In this document: piece after piece, positions 41,078 to 53,384 of the stretch | How the letters are laid out: the number at the start of each line of letters is the position of its first letter | Position numbering within the stretch: the stretch's first letter is position 1 | Assembly (NCBI RefSeq): GCF_001640805.2 | Contig: NC_066855.1 | Span: 2,840,342-2,904,341 of the forward strand | Direction of reading: 5' to 3' | Source of the DNA: Lates calcarifer | Lineage: Eukaryota; Chordata; Actinopteri; Centropomidae | DNA: 64,000 bases | Notes under the pieces: model-generated | Database searches by the model: none | The model's input: the letters and a program-made list of their open reading frames with translations, nothing else | What the model was told of the DNA's origin: nothing | Program-made: the position numbers and the translations under genes

Positions 41078-41098
41078 GTGTGTGTGTGTGTGTGTGTG
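41078..41098. repeat. (GT)n microsatellite
   Basis: A perfect GT run of about 21 bp. Confidence 0.9.
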
Positions 41099-41580
41099 AG
41101 CCAGCTGCTTGCAGGATAACAGCAGCATGTGATGACAGGGCACCCAGGTCTAATTAGAGGGGTCTTCCAAAAGCTGTAGTGCTGATGTCAGTGACACTGC
41201 AGCTGCGAGGGTCATCTCTGTCCACGCACACACACTATTAAATTAAAGCTATGTTACACACCTGGAGGGGCTGGAGTAGTGGGTGTGAAGTGTGGGGGTG
41301 GGAGGGAGGGCTCTGAAGTGCCAATCATTCACTTTAACTGAGGGAGATTACGTGCTGACTCAGGCAAACAGTCGATCAACAGCAGTCATGGGCTCAGACT
41401 GGGGCTTCCCCACCCATTAGCTACTTAGATACAAGAACAGCAATACACCTGTGCACTATATTCAGATGAAAGACATGCAGTGACTTCACAGTGAAAGTGT
41501 GCTAAACTTTAAAAAAGCACTGGTAGCATTTTCTGAGGAAATTCTCAAGTGCATTGGGTGTGAAATCATTTCTCACTTAA

Positions 41581-41735
41581 TAGTTTGACATTTTGGGAAA
41601 TATGTGTGTTTGCTTTCTTGCCAAGAGTCAGATGAGAAGATTGACACCATTCTCATGTCTGTGCTTTAAGAAAAGCACTAGAACCAGAGGGCAATTAGCT
41701 TAGCCTAGCAGAACTGCTAATCACTAATCTCAGCT
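41581..41735. repeat. Percomorph dispersed repeat, 5' half
   Basis: TAGTTTGACATTTTGGGAAA, CTTTCTTGCCAAGAGTCAGA, GATGAGAAGATTGACACCAT and TTAGCTTAGCCTAGC occur in the order of a repeat I know from many percomorph sequences. The usual 3' part is missing. It shares GAGAAGATTGACACC with the copy at 56950. Confidence 0.6.
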
Positions 41736-42484
41736 CTAACTCAGACACAGGAGTAGTCTTGACCTTGTCCTTTAACTGTTGGAAAAACTGTACCTTATCA
41801 TAGGAAGAACTATAGGCTACTAATACCATTTAAGTATGTTTGAACTAAAAAAATAGCTCAGTCTGGACAAAACAGTCCAAACTGTCCTGTAATGATTTAG
41901 TAGAGATCTTATCGGCGTGATGGACAGCAAAGCAGGTGGAGTGGCTGAAATGTTTCCATAGAAAAAGCTGGGAAGTGATTCAGTGTGTTGAGGAGTAACT
42001 ACAGCTTGGATGTCAACGCTGGATCATACAGTGGTCCATGCTGCATACTGAGTTCTTCTGAATATTTTTGCACTCATGCTGAGTACATTTTAAGTGAGGA
42101 GGATCAACTTTAACCACGAGTTGTTGCACCGCATGACAGTAACAGCCAACATGGCTGACAGACAAACTGACGAACCTACGGAAATTCAAACAGAAATTTT
42201 GAGGAAGATACCACAGCTTCACAGTTTGACTGACAGAATGCTGTGTCTGTAACACAATATGTAATCTCTCAGTCTCATCTCTTCTCAGACAGTATTTTGT
42301 TTGAGCCTCCCACATTGTGCCCATCTTCCTATTCCCACCCACAGAAACCCAGACTCTTGGAACGGCGCTCGGTACCGCAGCCAAGTCTCCGAAGACCGAC
42401 TTCCTCCAAAAACACAGTAATCTTGTTTGTACTGCCAATTTGGGGGTTAACAACACGATTCTGGTGTTTAACTAAAGGCCCTTT

Positions 42485-42620
42485 ATCATTCCTCGGGTGA
42501 CCTCAACGTCCCCGCGGGGACCTAATGATGACATCATTCACAAGCGCCAAGTGTTGCTGGCTGATAATCCCTGAGATCATGTACTGTAACTGACGAGGGC
42601 AGATCCTGACAGAGGGCGTG
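42485..42620. promoter_or_regulatory. Candidate conserved block with two adjacent perfect palindromes
   Basis: GTCCCCGCGGGGAC (42508-42521) and AATGATGACATCATT (42524-42538) are each perfect palindromes, separated by 2 bp. The second contains TGACATCA, a CRE/ATF-like or TALE-like site. GGTGACCTCA lies just upstream. The flanks are GC-richer than the neighbourhood and non-repetitive. Confidence 0.4.
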
Positions 42621-42663
42621 AGTGTGAGAGAGGAGGAAAGAGATGTAGAAAGGGAGAAGAAGC

Positions 42664-42830
42664 TTAAAGGGTTAGTTCACCCAAACTTAAAAAGACACAA
42701 AAAACAACCCACACCCTCATAATTAAAATCCTGTACAAAATTACATCGCAATCCCTCTTATAGTTGTTGAGATGATTCAGCCTGGATCATCACTGCTGTT
42801 CATGGAGCAGCTCTGGTAGCTAAATATCTG
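42664..42830. mobile_element. Composite repeat: TIR-type end plus fragment of the 26.6-kb repeat
   Basis: It starts TTAAAGGGTTAGTTCACCCA, a terminus common among fish non-autonomous DNA elements (from memory). From about 42730 it passes into TGTACAAAATTACATCGCAA and TAGTTGTTGAGATGATTCAG, which resembles the ACAGTTGTTGAGACACTTCA block of the repeat at 26645. The right border is uncertain. Confidence 0.45.
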
Positions 42831-43551
42831 ACAGTGTTAAAACACTTGCCACTAACAAACAGAATGCTAAAAGCTAACAGCGGCCTTTTCTCCGTTTGTA
42901 CTTTTATGCATCTGACCGTAGTGGTGTCAGACTCGCCAGCCAAAGATGCACTGGTCTGTGACTCTGCTGGCAAGTATGAATGGAAAGCTCCAGCACAGGC
43001 TCAAAGAATGCCACATCATGTCCAAACAGCATTATAGTCGACGTATCTGCTCAGAGAAGGTGGAAAATGACGCGGCAGTGTATCGCTGTCATATTATGTC
43101 ACTGTCATAATCATAGACAGGCTTGAAGGATCTTTCACTACAAGAAAAACAGAAGCATTGGAGTGTATGAGTATTTGAAATGCAGCTGTAATGTCAGTGA
43201 ATACGCTGCTATCATATAAAGTCAACAGACTGGCGTGCCAAGTGATCACACTTTCTAAAGAAAAGCTTCTCCACCATGCGGGTATCATGACACTAAGGTT
43301 TTTATTAAGTTACCCACATCTGCTTTCTGCATAGAGAACAGTTCACAACTTCTTTATAAAGTTCTTACTTGTAAAAGGGTTTTTAAAGTGTTTTTTGCCA
43401 TCTATATAGTGCCTGAACATATGGCAGCTCCGTCTGAGCTTCTCCTCAGAACAGTATGAAACTTGGCGTTTATCTCAAAGCATGCTTCCTACTCAGATGG
43501 CGTGTGTGTTTATGTGGTGAGTGGGATCTTATTGTGTGTGAGTTATTGGCT

Positions 43552-43567
43552 CACACACACACACACA
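43552..43567. repeat. (CA)8 microsatellite
   Basis: A perfect CA run of 16 bp. Confidence 0.85.
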
Positions 43568-44319
43568 TATACACATAATTTTACTTTCCAGCTCTTGTCA
43601 GTTCGTCAGGGCTGATCACAGGAGAATTTAATCACATCTCATCTAACTGTGAATGTGGAGAAAGATTTTTAGAGGCCTTGAATGACAACTGTAGGATTCA
43701 ATTCCCTTATAGCTCCAATGTATTCCTGCAGGAACTGAGCCCTCAGTACCTGTTGCATATTTCTGGAGAGATGAGATCCTGCCAAAGGTGTTAAGAAATA
43801 AAAGAGGAGCAGCAGAGAAATACAGAGCATATGGTGTCAATACTTTTTTATTTATTGCCTGTAATTATCTCCTTCCTGTATCGGACGTGCTGGAGCACAC
43901 ATCTCTTGTTGCTTAGACAACCTTGACTTTTACATAGTCCTTTACTGCCTCCATCAGGGCAAACTGGGAAATGCTAGCTCTTTTTTTGTGACATTTGACA
44001 TTGAGGATGTGACATTTATAAGATCAACTTAATTTGTTTTTTTATCACCAGGCAGAGTAGATGTATATCTCAGGAGTACTTTCATAAAATGCACCACTTC
44101 CAACTTTCCCACAAAAACAGAAGTTGTCAGTCAACTGGTCGTTTTATTGTTACCTTCAGTTTACTAATTGCACTCTGTGTCTTTTCTACAATGGATTTAT
44201 ATCTGTATGACTTTTGGCACACAGACACATTGATGACAGTCGCACAGGATATGCCAAGTCTTTAGGAGAGAAAGCGTTTGACCACAATCATGAGGACTTT
44301 TGTGATGGAAAAAGCATTA

Positions 44320-44430
44320 GCTCCCTCCTCCCCTGTGACGCTGGCTGTAAACGCCAGCTGGAACCTTTAACAGATTACAGACTGTAGGTCCTGAAGGGCC
44401 ATAATACTCATTATGAGTATTAGCACAGGA
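44320..44430. promoter_or_regulatory. Possible regulatory block with 21-bp palindrome
   Basis: It contains the perfect odd palindrome TAATACTCAT-T-ATGAGTATTA (44402-44422), preceded by an imperfect inverted pair GCTGGCTGTAAACGCCAGC near 44339-44357. No coding content. Confidence 0.25.
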
Positions 44431-47400
44431 ACAATCACCGGTCAGCTCTCTGCCAGACTCATCCACCTGACAGAGGAGAGACATCTGAAAAAGAAGGGGT
44501 TCAAGAACAGTATTGCATTGGAAAGCTGGAGTATGTCATCAGGAAGTGAAACCTAGAGAACGGCCAGTAAGTAAACACAGACTTTATGAAAAGGATCATG
44601 TGAATTTGACAGCTTCTCACGTTACGTAAAGCTGTGGACGCTCAAAAGCCAACATGACTTGGTTGTCAGTGCTTCTCGTCAACACTTAAACACACCACTA
44701 CACAGAACCTGGCCATGTTTTTTAAATCAGTGCATACTTTAACGGTAGTATGACACCAAGCGTACTCTGACAAATCCAAATTTAATCTTCACTGTGATGG
44801 ATTACCTATCATAGTGAAATTCAAGGGTCTGCAAATGAGATGATTATGCAACATACGCAGCAGCAATTCAACCTGTGATATAACAAAGATCGAGACAGAA
44901 CCATAAGTTTATAAACTGCTCTTATCTGACTCCCCGTCAGTACAAATGTGTCTGACAGGAATAAAGGTTTTTGACTGTATAAAGTTTAAGTATGAAATTA
45001 TATAACCCTAACAACCAAAACCTGGATCTGTGCTCAGGATCCCTGAAACATGAGTTACCTTAAGAAACCTTCTCAGGATGTGGTTTTATTTTCTAGAGTC
45101 TGATAATTTGACACAGTTACATCAAGGAACTGACTATTTATAGCTAATGATTATACAGTTAGATTTACGTATACACCTGTATAAATATGATAGGACGTTA
45201 CGAGCCACACAGCTGCAAACGAGCCAATGATTGTGAAGCATGAAACAGCTGATTCTAATCAGCCAATACAAACCTGACTTCAGTGCTCTAGCGTAAACTC
45301 AGGCTATGCTTCATTTTTTGATGCTGGCCTTCATCAGTATCATTAACCACTCTGGAAACATGTGACTTACTCATCAGGGCACAAGTGCCCACTGAGTCAG
45401 TATGCTAATCTGTGCCCAAAAATCCAGTTCATTTTGTAGTGATTCACTGCCTGCTGACTGGTTTACAACACACCCAGAATATCCTCCAAGTTGTAAAAAG
45501 GACTTCTGTTGCTTCTTTGACAGGCTGCAACAGCTCACTCTAATTTCTGCTTCTGTTTGTTCCAAACTAGAAACATGTATCACATCCTGTGCAGCAGAGA
45601 AAGTTTACTGGAAAACACCTAGCTAGTGCTGATTTTTTCCCCAGGATGGTTATGGAAGACTTGCGAATAACTACTAACTACAGTGGTCATGACTTCAGTC
45701 AGCAACTTCATCTGCCATTAAAATCAAGATGAAAACTAACATTAGATATTTTTTCTTATTTGTGATTCATGACTGCCAGCATTAAGCCACATTAGCTTAT
45801 TAATTATTTATTAGTTTTCCACTGCCGACACTCTCTTCAACACGTATCAAACAGCTGCCTTTACTTTCTGAATCAAATCCACCTCTGCAATGTCCTCCCA
45901 ATGTTTCAGTGTAATATAAATATTATGTGGCACTATAATAGGATCACTGATTGTATGCTAATTACTTTAATATTTCATATTTTCTGTCTCAAGGAAATTA
46001 TGATTAATTGTACTTGTAATATCGGGATGAAAACGGCACGTTCTGCTGCTCACTCCACAAATCAGCTTTGTATTTTCAGTGTGCCATTAAACTCTTTGTA
46101 AATCATTGTGGATGAGAGCAATCAGAAAACTACCTGAACCGCCTGAGTTTTCTCTCCCAGTAGTTGGAACAAAGCAGCAACAATGCTCAAATCTCCTGCC
46201 AGACGAAACTGCAGAGGAACGGCAGAGCAGATGTCTGATGGGAGAAATTTTCACGAATTCTGCCAAACCTTCAGGGAATTTCATGCTGACAGAAGACAAG
46301 AGATGCCAGAAATGAGAAACAGAAAGTGAGACTGAGAGAGAAAATGATGTGAGAGAAACTCACCAACAAGAGTGCAGTTGAGTGTGACACTGTCTTGCAT
46401 AAGAGGAGTTATCATCATTCAGTAGGGCCTATGGAGCTACCAGCTACCAGCTACAACACAAAAACAAATCATCATACAATAGCTAAACTTTGTCAAAAAC
46501 AATTCTATTTTTAAGTTTTTTGTGGAATATGAAGCCTTGCTGGTAAAGAGGATAAAATGTTTGATAAGCCAGCGCAGAAATTAGCGACATCTCCTGTCTC
46601 AAATTACATAATTCAGAGATATGCATTACTAAACAAGATTCTCTTGAGCCATTTGCTGTTGAGAAACATCATTCAGTGGTTTGTCTGAGAGGGAGCGGGA
46701 TGGTGCCACAAGCAGGAAAGAAGAAATGTATCTCCTAGAGGAATGTTCATCTGTCACATGCTAACACATATGTTAGAAAAGTAGAGAAGGATTATAAAGT
46801 TAGCAAACAGATTTAGTCATTCGTGTTACACTGCGATATCTATCTACAGTGCACTGACACTAGCTAACGTTAGCCACTATGAGCTCCTGGTCCTACCACA
46901 CTGTTTTAGAGTGTACAAAGTAAAGTTAGAGTATTGTACTTTACTGCGAATGAAACCAACATTTCATTTATAAGATAAAATTACTGTTATTTCTTCTTTC
47001 TAAAGTTACACTGTCTCCCTGTAGAACAAGGCGACTAATTGCTAACAGCAATTATAAGCTAAATTGTAGTAATGCTAATTATTACTTGATACTGGAGGAT
47101 CTATTTTTACTCACTGCAACAACTTTATGTAAAGCCTAACAAAAGCTGACATGAACAATGTTAATGCTGATTTTTGTTAAAGGAATGGGATTAACCATTT
47201 GTCATCAAAACTATAAAGTTTCTTGGTTAGTCATTTATCATTCCTTTGAACTCATGCAACTGTAGAGTAAAATGATACTGGTGTAAAATAAACATACAAC
47301 TATGATAACACATTATAAAATATGTTTGAATATGTTAAACTGTTTGAATCTGAAGCAGCTCTGGTGGAAAGGGAAGAGCACACATGCTCTGAAACTGTCC

Positions 47401-48149
47401 CTGAGATACGTGATTTTAAAAATGAATTCAAGAAACTTGTGCAGTTTGTTTATATTGTTCTTGGCACTTTTTTGCCTTTTAACAAAACCGAGAATAAGCG
47501 GTGGGCAGGCACTCTGTACTTCCAGCCAAGCTTGGATGTTAAAGCCAACAGCGTAATAGGATATCATTTGGTTAAATCCTGGCATTTTGAACCTTTGGAA
47601 AATCAAATGTTGGTTATTTTAAGGGGAATGAATCCTCCCCAGGCTTTAAACGTTCACACACACACAGACACACAAAAGCTGTTCCTCTCTTCAAATTATA
47701 CGCAGAAAGATAAAATCAGCTGATTGTATTTGACAGATCCCTTTTATATTCCTTTTACTCTTTGTTCTTCATTCTTTCTGATTTTCTTGAAGGATCTTGG
47801 TAGATTTGAGGGATCCTCAACAGGTTTCTCAACATATGAATATGAAGTACTGTAAATACATATGTGCTGTAAGCGTTGGCTTCAAATAAGTTTTATGTTC
47901 TGTCAGAAAGCAGCAAGGTTGTCTGCCTTGACATCAACGTTTTTAAAGATGCCACTTCTTTAAGCCTCAGGTAAAATGTTGTATTAATGCAGATCAGTAT
48001 CCCTGGGAACTGGAGCTTATGATTTTGGCCACCTAAGCTGGTAGTACACAGTGGGTTGCAGCTGGAAAGCAGGTTTGCAGAGTTTTCAGGTCATAAAATC
48101 AAAGCAATGATCTAAAAGAAGCTCAGTAGAGCAGAGTTGAATTGCTGAG

Positions 48150-48232
48150 TGGGTGATTATTGTCCGTGGATTCATCACTACTAGTCATTTGATCCATTGT
48201 CAGTATAAAAATATTGATTAGTGCAGCTTTAA
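48150..48232. mobile_element. Family A element, solo terminal end
   Basis: About 50 bp (48181-48232) reads as the inverse of 12380-12430: CTAGTCATTTGATCCATTGT through to GATTAGTGCAGCTTTAA. Little else of the element can be recognised on the left. Confidence 0.6.
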
Positions 48233-51200
48233 GGTTTAGCTCCAATATATAGATGTGGTCTTGTGTAAATGTTTATGTGTCTTAAATCGTGTGTTTCAAA
48301 CTAAGGCAACACACCATAATTGACTTGCATACATGTCGTTTGCTGACTGGTGCAGCTGGATGCAGAATTCTTTGGACTCTGGTCCTCAAAAAACCCACTG
48401 ATTTGGCAAGAGCAGGATATTTGCAAGAACAAACAGAACGAGTGATGAAAACTGGCTTCAGGCTGCGTTTTAGGAACAAATCACAGAAGCTGGTGTATCA
48501 TTGGATCGACCAGCACTCTGAGGAACCAACATAAGCACAGTTCCATACCATAAATATGCAAGTACAGTCATAAACACAAGTGAGGTAGACGTTAAAATAA
48601 CATGACTGCTGTCCTGCTACGTGACGTCCACACTGTGGGGCCCTGGGCTCCTCTGTTTGTCTTGGACCAACTACAGCAACACACTGATGACCCCAGTAAA
48701 CTCTTTTTTAGGCGATTACTAAAAAATTATTTATCATGGATGTAAAGAATTTTGCAACCTCAAAAATTCTCTTCAAGCATCACCTCTGCCGTCCTCTATC
48801 CCCTGTCAATGAAGGATAGTGCACTGAGGGGCCATTTAGAGGGTTTCATCTTCAGTTTGTCTTGGCTAACAGAGCTGACATATTTCCCCTTCTCCCTTTT
48901 GTCATGCCTCTCCTTTTCTTCGCCTCTTACTGCCATTTTTGTCTCACACTTCTCATAACAACAGTCATCCCCTTCCATTTTTTTTTGCAATGCTCCAGTC
49001 CAAGTGATCTCAATACCTCAGGTGTCACTGAAGACTCAGATTTACAAATATCCTTTTTCAGACACAGTCTATTTGACATCGTTGGATTAAAATCATGGCT
49101 TCTTGCTGTTCGGACATACTGCAGGTGTCCGTTATGTAAATGCTCAGCTTATTGATGCATGTTTGCTTTCATTTTTGTGCAGTGGAAGGAAGTGGAGACA
49201 TGTTGTCCATCCATAATACAATCATTAGTACAAACAAATCTTTGACACATCTTTCTATCGACCAATCCTTTGAGTATTTTATTTTTAGCAGGAGGATTCA
49301 GCCTTTTTCGTTATTTTCATCATTAATTAGAGAAATCTGCTGCCTATTTTATGATGTTGGATGGAGAGCAGAAATTAATTCATTCCTGTTTCCTCACTTG
49401 TTGAATGTAAAGCATTTTGCTGGGTGTTGACAGTTTAATTTATGAGACGGATATCAGTGAAAATCATAGGAAGAAAGGCTGCTCTGATTATTATTGTCAA
49501 CACTGGTTGATTCGCAGTGTGCAGTGGTTTATTAAAAGTTCTTCATTTGCACAAAAGTCGATAATCTCACTGTGTTTTACCTCATGCTGCCACGTCCTTT
49601 AACTTAACTGCATTCACTTCAGTCTTGCGGCATGTTGGAGGTTACAGAAATAATTCCAGATCTGACCCTGTGAGATTGCCATCGTGACTTGGTTTTTCAG
49701 ACATGAGTCCAACATGTAAAATCACCAACACATGTGAACATGAGGTTCACATGTGAAATTTTGGATGCACAAAACTGAATGAAAAACCTCCATTTTGTTG
49801 CCATCAGCAGTACCAACAGCAAGTTCTTCTAATATTTTCATTAAAAAATCTCTGCACATATTTTCCAGACAATCGAAAAGGTCTCAGGCATCAGTGAGAT
49901 CTGTTAAATCGATAAAACAATGATGTAACTCAGACTTCTCCCTCTCTGCTGGACTCTCTCTACCTGTATTTGAGCTGTCTTTCAGTTCAGTATTCACTTT
50001 TGGCATCAATTATTGCAGAGACAGCACTGTCAGGGAGAGAAATTCAACAGATATTAATCATACAGACAGGACTCTCACCTTCTACACATCTGTCTTTCTC
50101 ACCATGCCTCTCCTTTTGTGTCAGTCTGTGTTTATTTCTTCAGCTTTCGCTCTGTCCCCTCCATCATCAGAGGAGTTGTATTTGTTGTTATCCTGCTTTG
50201 AACCACAGATTCCCAATTAGAAATCAAAAAAGTCATTCTGTCTTAAATCCATTTTTTTCCCTCTGAGCTTGAAAGCTCCCAGAGAAAAGCATCCCTTCAT
50301 CTCTTGCCTTGCGGGGCTCAGTATGGGTTGCCTTTGGGGCACAGCAGAACTCATTCAGTAATCAAATTAAACTGTCTCTTTGAGGATTTCTCCGTTATGA
50401 TTTGGCAGTAGCTCTTCTATATACAATTCTCATTTTCTGTTATAGTGTGAAGGTGGAGGTGCAGCACATTTTCTGACCAGTGACGTTTGCTTGTCTGGAT
50501 GAATTTCAGATAGAGAGGTCCCTCTTGGCTCGAGCATTAAATTGTGGTGCTGATCAGATGATTTCCATTTTTCAGTTAGTATAATGCTATGTGCTGGTGG
50601 GAGTCCAACATCTGGGACTACCAGCAGTTATACAATACATTCACATGCTATTTTGTGGAAAAAAAAGAAATGAAACGCAGATGAATTACAAATATCAACC
50701 ATTGCCATTTTTCACTTCTCCATCCTCAGCTGGTGAGAAACGTAGTGTATGCTATGATTTCAAGTATCTCTAAAATAACAGCACACCATTATGTTACATT
50801 TGTTATGTTACCTTTTTTTCTTGCTGTTGTGCCAATGACTTGGACCAGCCAACCTCCAAATGAATATTTGATCTGATCTGATAAATGGTACTAACAACAA
50901 ACTTGACCTTACTGTTACACTGGCTGACAGTGTTGACTGCAGGCTCCAGACTTGTGCACTCTGACTGCCTCTGATTTGGCGGCAACAAGCCACAACAGAG
51001 TAGCTATGAGAAAATGGAAGCAGTAATGTGAATTGGGTTTAGGCCAACACAGCGTCTCTATATAGAAACGCTGATTAATACGTTGGTTTGTACATTGACA
51101 ACCACTTCAACCAGCATGTTTATGATGAAAGTTTTTGTTCCAGGCTACAGCAAACTGTACTTTAAAAGAAGACTCAGATTGTGAGGGGTTAATGGACGAC

Positions 51201-52054
51201 TCAAGATGTTATTTCACAGATCTGTCTTTTAAACTGAAACTCAGTTACACTGAAATTTAAGCCTCTGTCGTCTTGTACAAACTGCAATGAATGTTACAGG
51301 GAGGAGAGAACAATGATCACTGCAATAACTATACAAAATATTTGTGCATAGGGCGACATAGAAAACAGTGAACGATCCAACTCACTCCTCCACTCTCAGT
51401 ATGAGCTTCTGGTTAATGGTTTAGAGTACCAAAGAAAACTTAACCAAAACAAAAACTCATGAGTTCCAGCTTCTATTAAGATCTTAATAGCAATAAAATT
51501 CTAAACCTGTGATTATTATTTTATTGTTTTATTCACAAAACAGTGAGCTATGTCCGAGTATGGTATATTGTGTGGTCAATAACCAAATTAATCAAGTCTA
51601 TTTGGTTCTGGGCCGAGGTCCCTGATGTGAAAGCCCCCTGAGAAACTGGATTTCAAACAGTTGAAGAACAGGTTCTCTTTAATCCTGTGACCTCCTGTCA
51701 GAGGGTAGTACAGTATAGGTAAGAGAGACAGATACAGCTGGTCACAGTGTTAGTTGTCACCTTTTTGTGTTAGTGATGAAACCCTGCTTTATGCTTCAAA
51801 TAAGACACCTATTAAAACAGGTGAAATTCGTTTTTGAGATACTAACTTCTGACTTTGAAACATCGTTCTCAGCTGATTTTTGGCTTCGAGCTTTCTTCTC
51901 TTGTCAACTCACATTTGACTGTGATGGGATTTGAAAAACGTCTGAACATGGGGTCAATTTTTCAGCCGTTGTTTGTCAGTTAAGCAGTTGTGGAGATTAA
52001 GCCATCATGCAGACCTTATTGTAAGTCTGAACACATTTTGTAAATGTTTAAATA

Positions 52055-52200
52055 AGCTCAATGATCGACAGTCATTGGAGTTTTGGCCGAGGGGCGAACT
52101 TGATTTGAGCTACTCAGCAAACGGAGCGGTGATAAACATTCCTGCAATGTAATTATCCATTAACGAAGACGTCAAATAGCAGTAGCTGTTCTAAAGCCAG
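52055..52200. promoter_or_regulatory. Possible conserved noncoding element
   Basis: GGCCGAGGGGCGAACTTGAT, GGAGCGGTGATAAACATTCC and GTAATTATCCATTAACGAAG: several CpGs and homeodomain-like cores in non-repetitive DNA. The call is by texture only. Confidence 0.25.
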
Positions 52201-53157
52201 GCCTCACACTTCAACCCTGCAAATGTATGTCTATGCACATGCATGAGTGTGTTACTATAAAAACTTGGGGTTGGACGTAGCAACAGATTTTTTGGTCATT
52301 AATTAAATGTAATTGCAGTCAAACAGAACTGTTATCAGCTTCTCCTCAAACAAGCGTTTTGGTTGAAACTTAAGATCCTTTCCTACATTTGGCATCATCC
52401 GCCCCACTCACACTTTATATAAACACTTTATAAGTCCTGCCAACTACGAGTGTCTACACACACACACATACAGTATCTTCAAGCTCCAAGCAATTGAGGC
52501 ACTTATTTATAAATGAGGCCTGTCTCAGATTATTCATGAAGGCTGTGCAACAAAACCACAATCTGCCCAAAGCGAAAAGCCAAAGAGGTAAAGAGACTTG
52601 GCCGTGATTTTTCTCTCTTTTTTCTTTTTTTTAGCCTTTGTCTGAGGAGGGGAAAACTTACATAAAAGAAATATTTAGTTTCATATGTTCTTTCATTGTA
52701 ACTTTTTAACTAGCTGATTCCTCAGCAGTATATTTTAGAAAGAATTTAACAATAAACTCTGTTTATCCCTGCATAGATCAATAATGTCAAGAATTTAAAG
52801 TTCCGCAAGAAATCGTTGTTTAAAATAATCACCTTTGGGTATTTAACAATGCTTCGCTCGAATACATTTATTGTGCAGGGTCTTATACTGAAGTAATGTT
52901 ATGAATGCATAAATTCAAAACTTACTGCTTGTACCTGTTGCACGGCCGTTTATCGTGCCATATTGCTTTCTTGCACAACAGGAACAGTCTCTGAACTTTC
53001 TGATCACACCTCGTACATCTAAGGGTTCAGTAAAATGCTTAACCTTTCAGGATTTCTGGGTTTTGAAACTTGAATTTTCAAGAAGCCGCCTCTTAAAGCT
53101 ATGGCCTGTTGTAGTTTGAAGACACTTTAAAAGACAGGAGCCATTCCCAGACCCCTG

Positions 53158-53210
53158 CCAATGGGAGGGAATGAAGTGGATGAAAGAGTGCAGAGTATTT
53201 GGCGTATAAA
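53158..53210 (+). promoter_or_regulatory. CCAAT box (53158-53162) and TATA box (53205-53210)
   Basis: CCAAT and TATAAA in the same orientation, about 45 bp apart, with a Kozak-type ATG 46 bp past the TATA box. The arrangement looks like a compact Pol II core promoter. No transcript evidence is available. Confidence 0.35.
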
Positions 53211-53255
53211 TGGCCCACCGGTCGACCAGAGTCCCATTAGAAACTCAGCACAACA

Positions 53256-53384
53256 ATGGAGAAAGGAGAGGAGGGTGATGATGAAAAATGGATGTATGTA
53301 GTGGATGAATTCCATATGCCGCTCTCCTCTCAGACGGGAGCAACAGACCTGGATCAGGTTCCCCATCCCAAATCCCAATCCTAG
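53256..53384 (+). CDS. Candidate small protein of 42 aa with its own CCAAT/TATA promoter
   Basis: I do not recognise this gene. The ATG at 53256 has A at -3 and G at +4. The frame runs 42 codons to TAG at 53382-53384. The peptide begins MEKGEEGDDEKW, so its first third is strongly acidic. The middle (MYVVDEFHMPL) is hydrophobic and aromatic, and the end is Pro/Ser/Gln-rich. There are no cysteines, signal peptide or membrane segment. A TATAAA at 53205-53210 lies 46 bp upstream and a CCAAT at 53158-53162 lies about 45 bp above that, which is normal core-promoter spacing. A splice donor AAG|GTAAAT occurs at 53528, so the ORF could sit in a first exon or be an upstream ORF of a longer transcript. 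A chance ORF in a conserved noncoding block is the main alternative; the opposite strand is also open across this region. Confidence 0.3.
   Translation: MEKGEEGDDEKWMYVVDEFHMPLSSQTGATDLDQVPHPKSQS

Larger units (their letters stand above)
32986..53157. other. Gene-free stretch with scattered repeat fragments
   Basis: It holds the repeats at 36.0, 36.6, 38.4, 40.4, 41.6, 42.7 and 48.2 kb and the candidate regulatory blocks at 42.5, 44.3 and 52.1 kb. Two segments, 46106-46315 and 47322-47650, stay open on one or both strands but lack recognisable domains. The rest is AT-rich DNA in which I see no gene. Confidence 0.5.

Noticed and set aside
42013..42456. 147-codon minus-strand open frame
   Set aside because: Low-complexity-free but without any family resemblance, splice signals or start context, and at a length expected by chance in 64 kb.
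47322..47723. 133-codon open frame on the plus strand
   Set aside because: No recognisable domain, no promoter or splice context, and the end runs into a CA tract (His-Thr repeats). The minus strand is open too. Chance or a conserved noncoding stretch is more likely.
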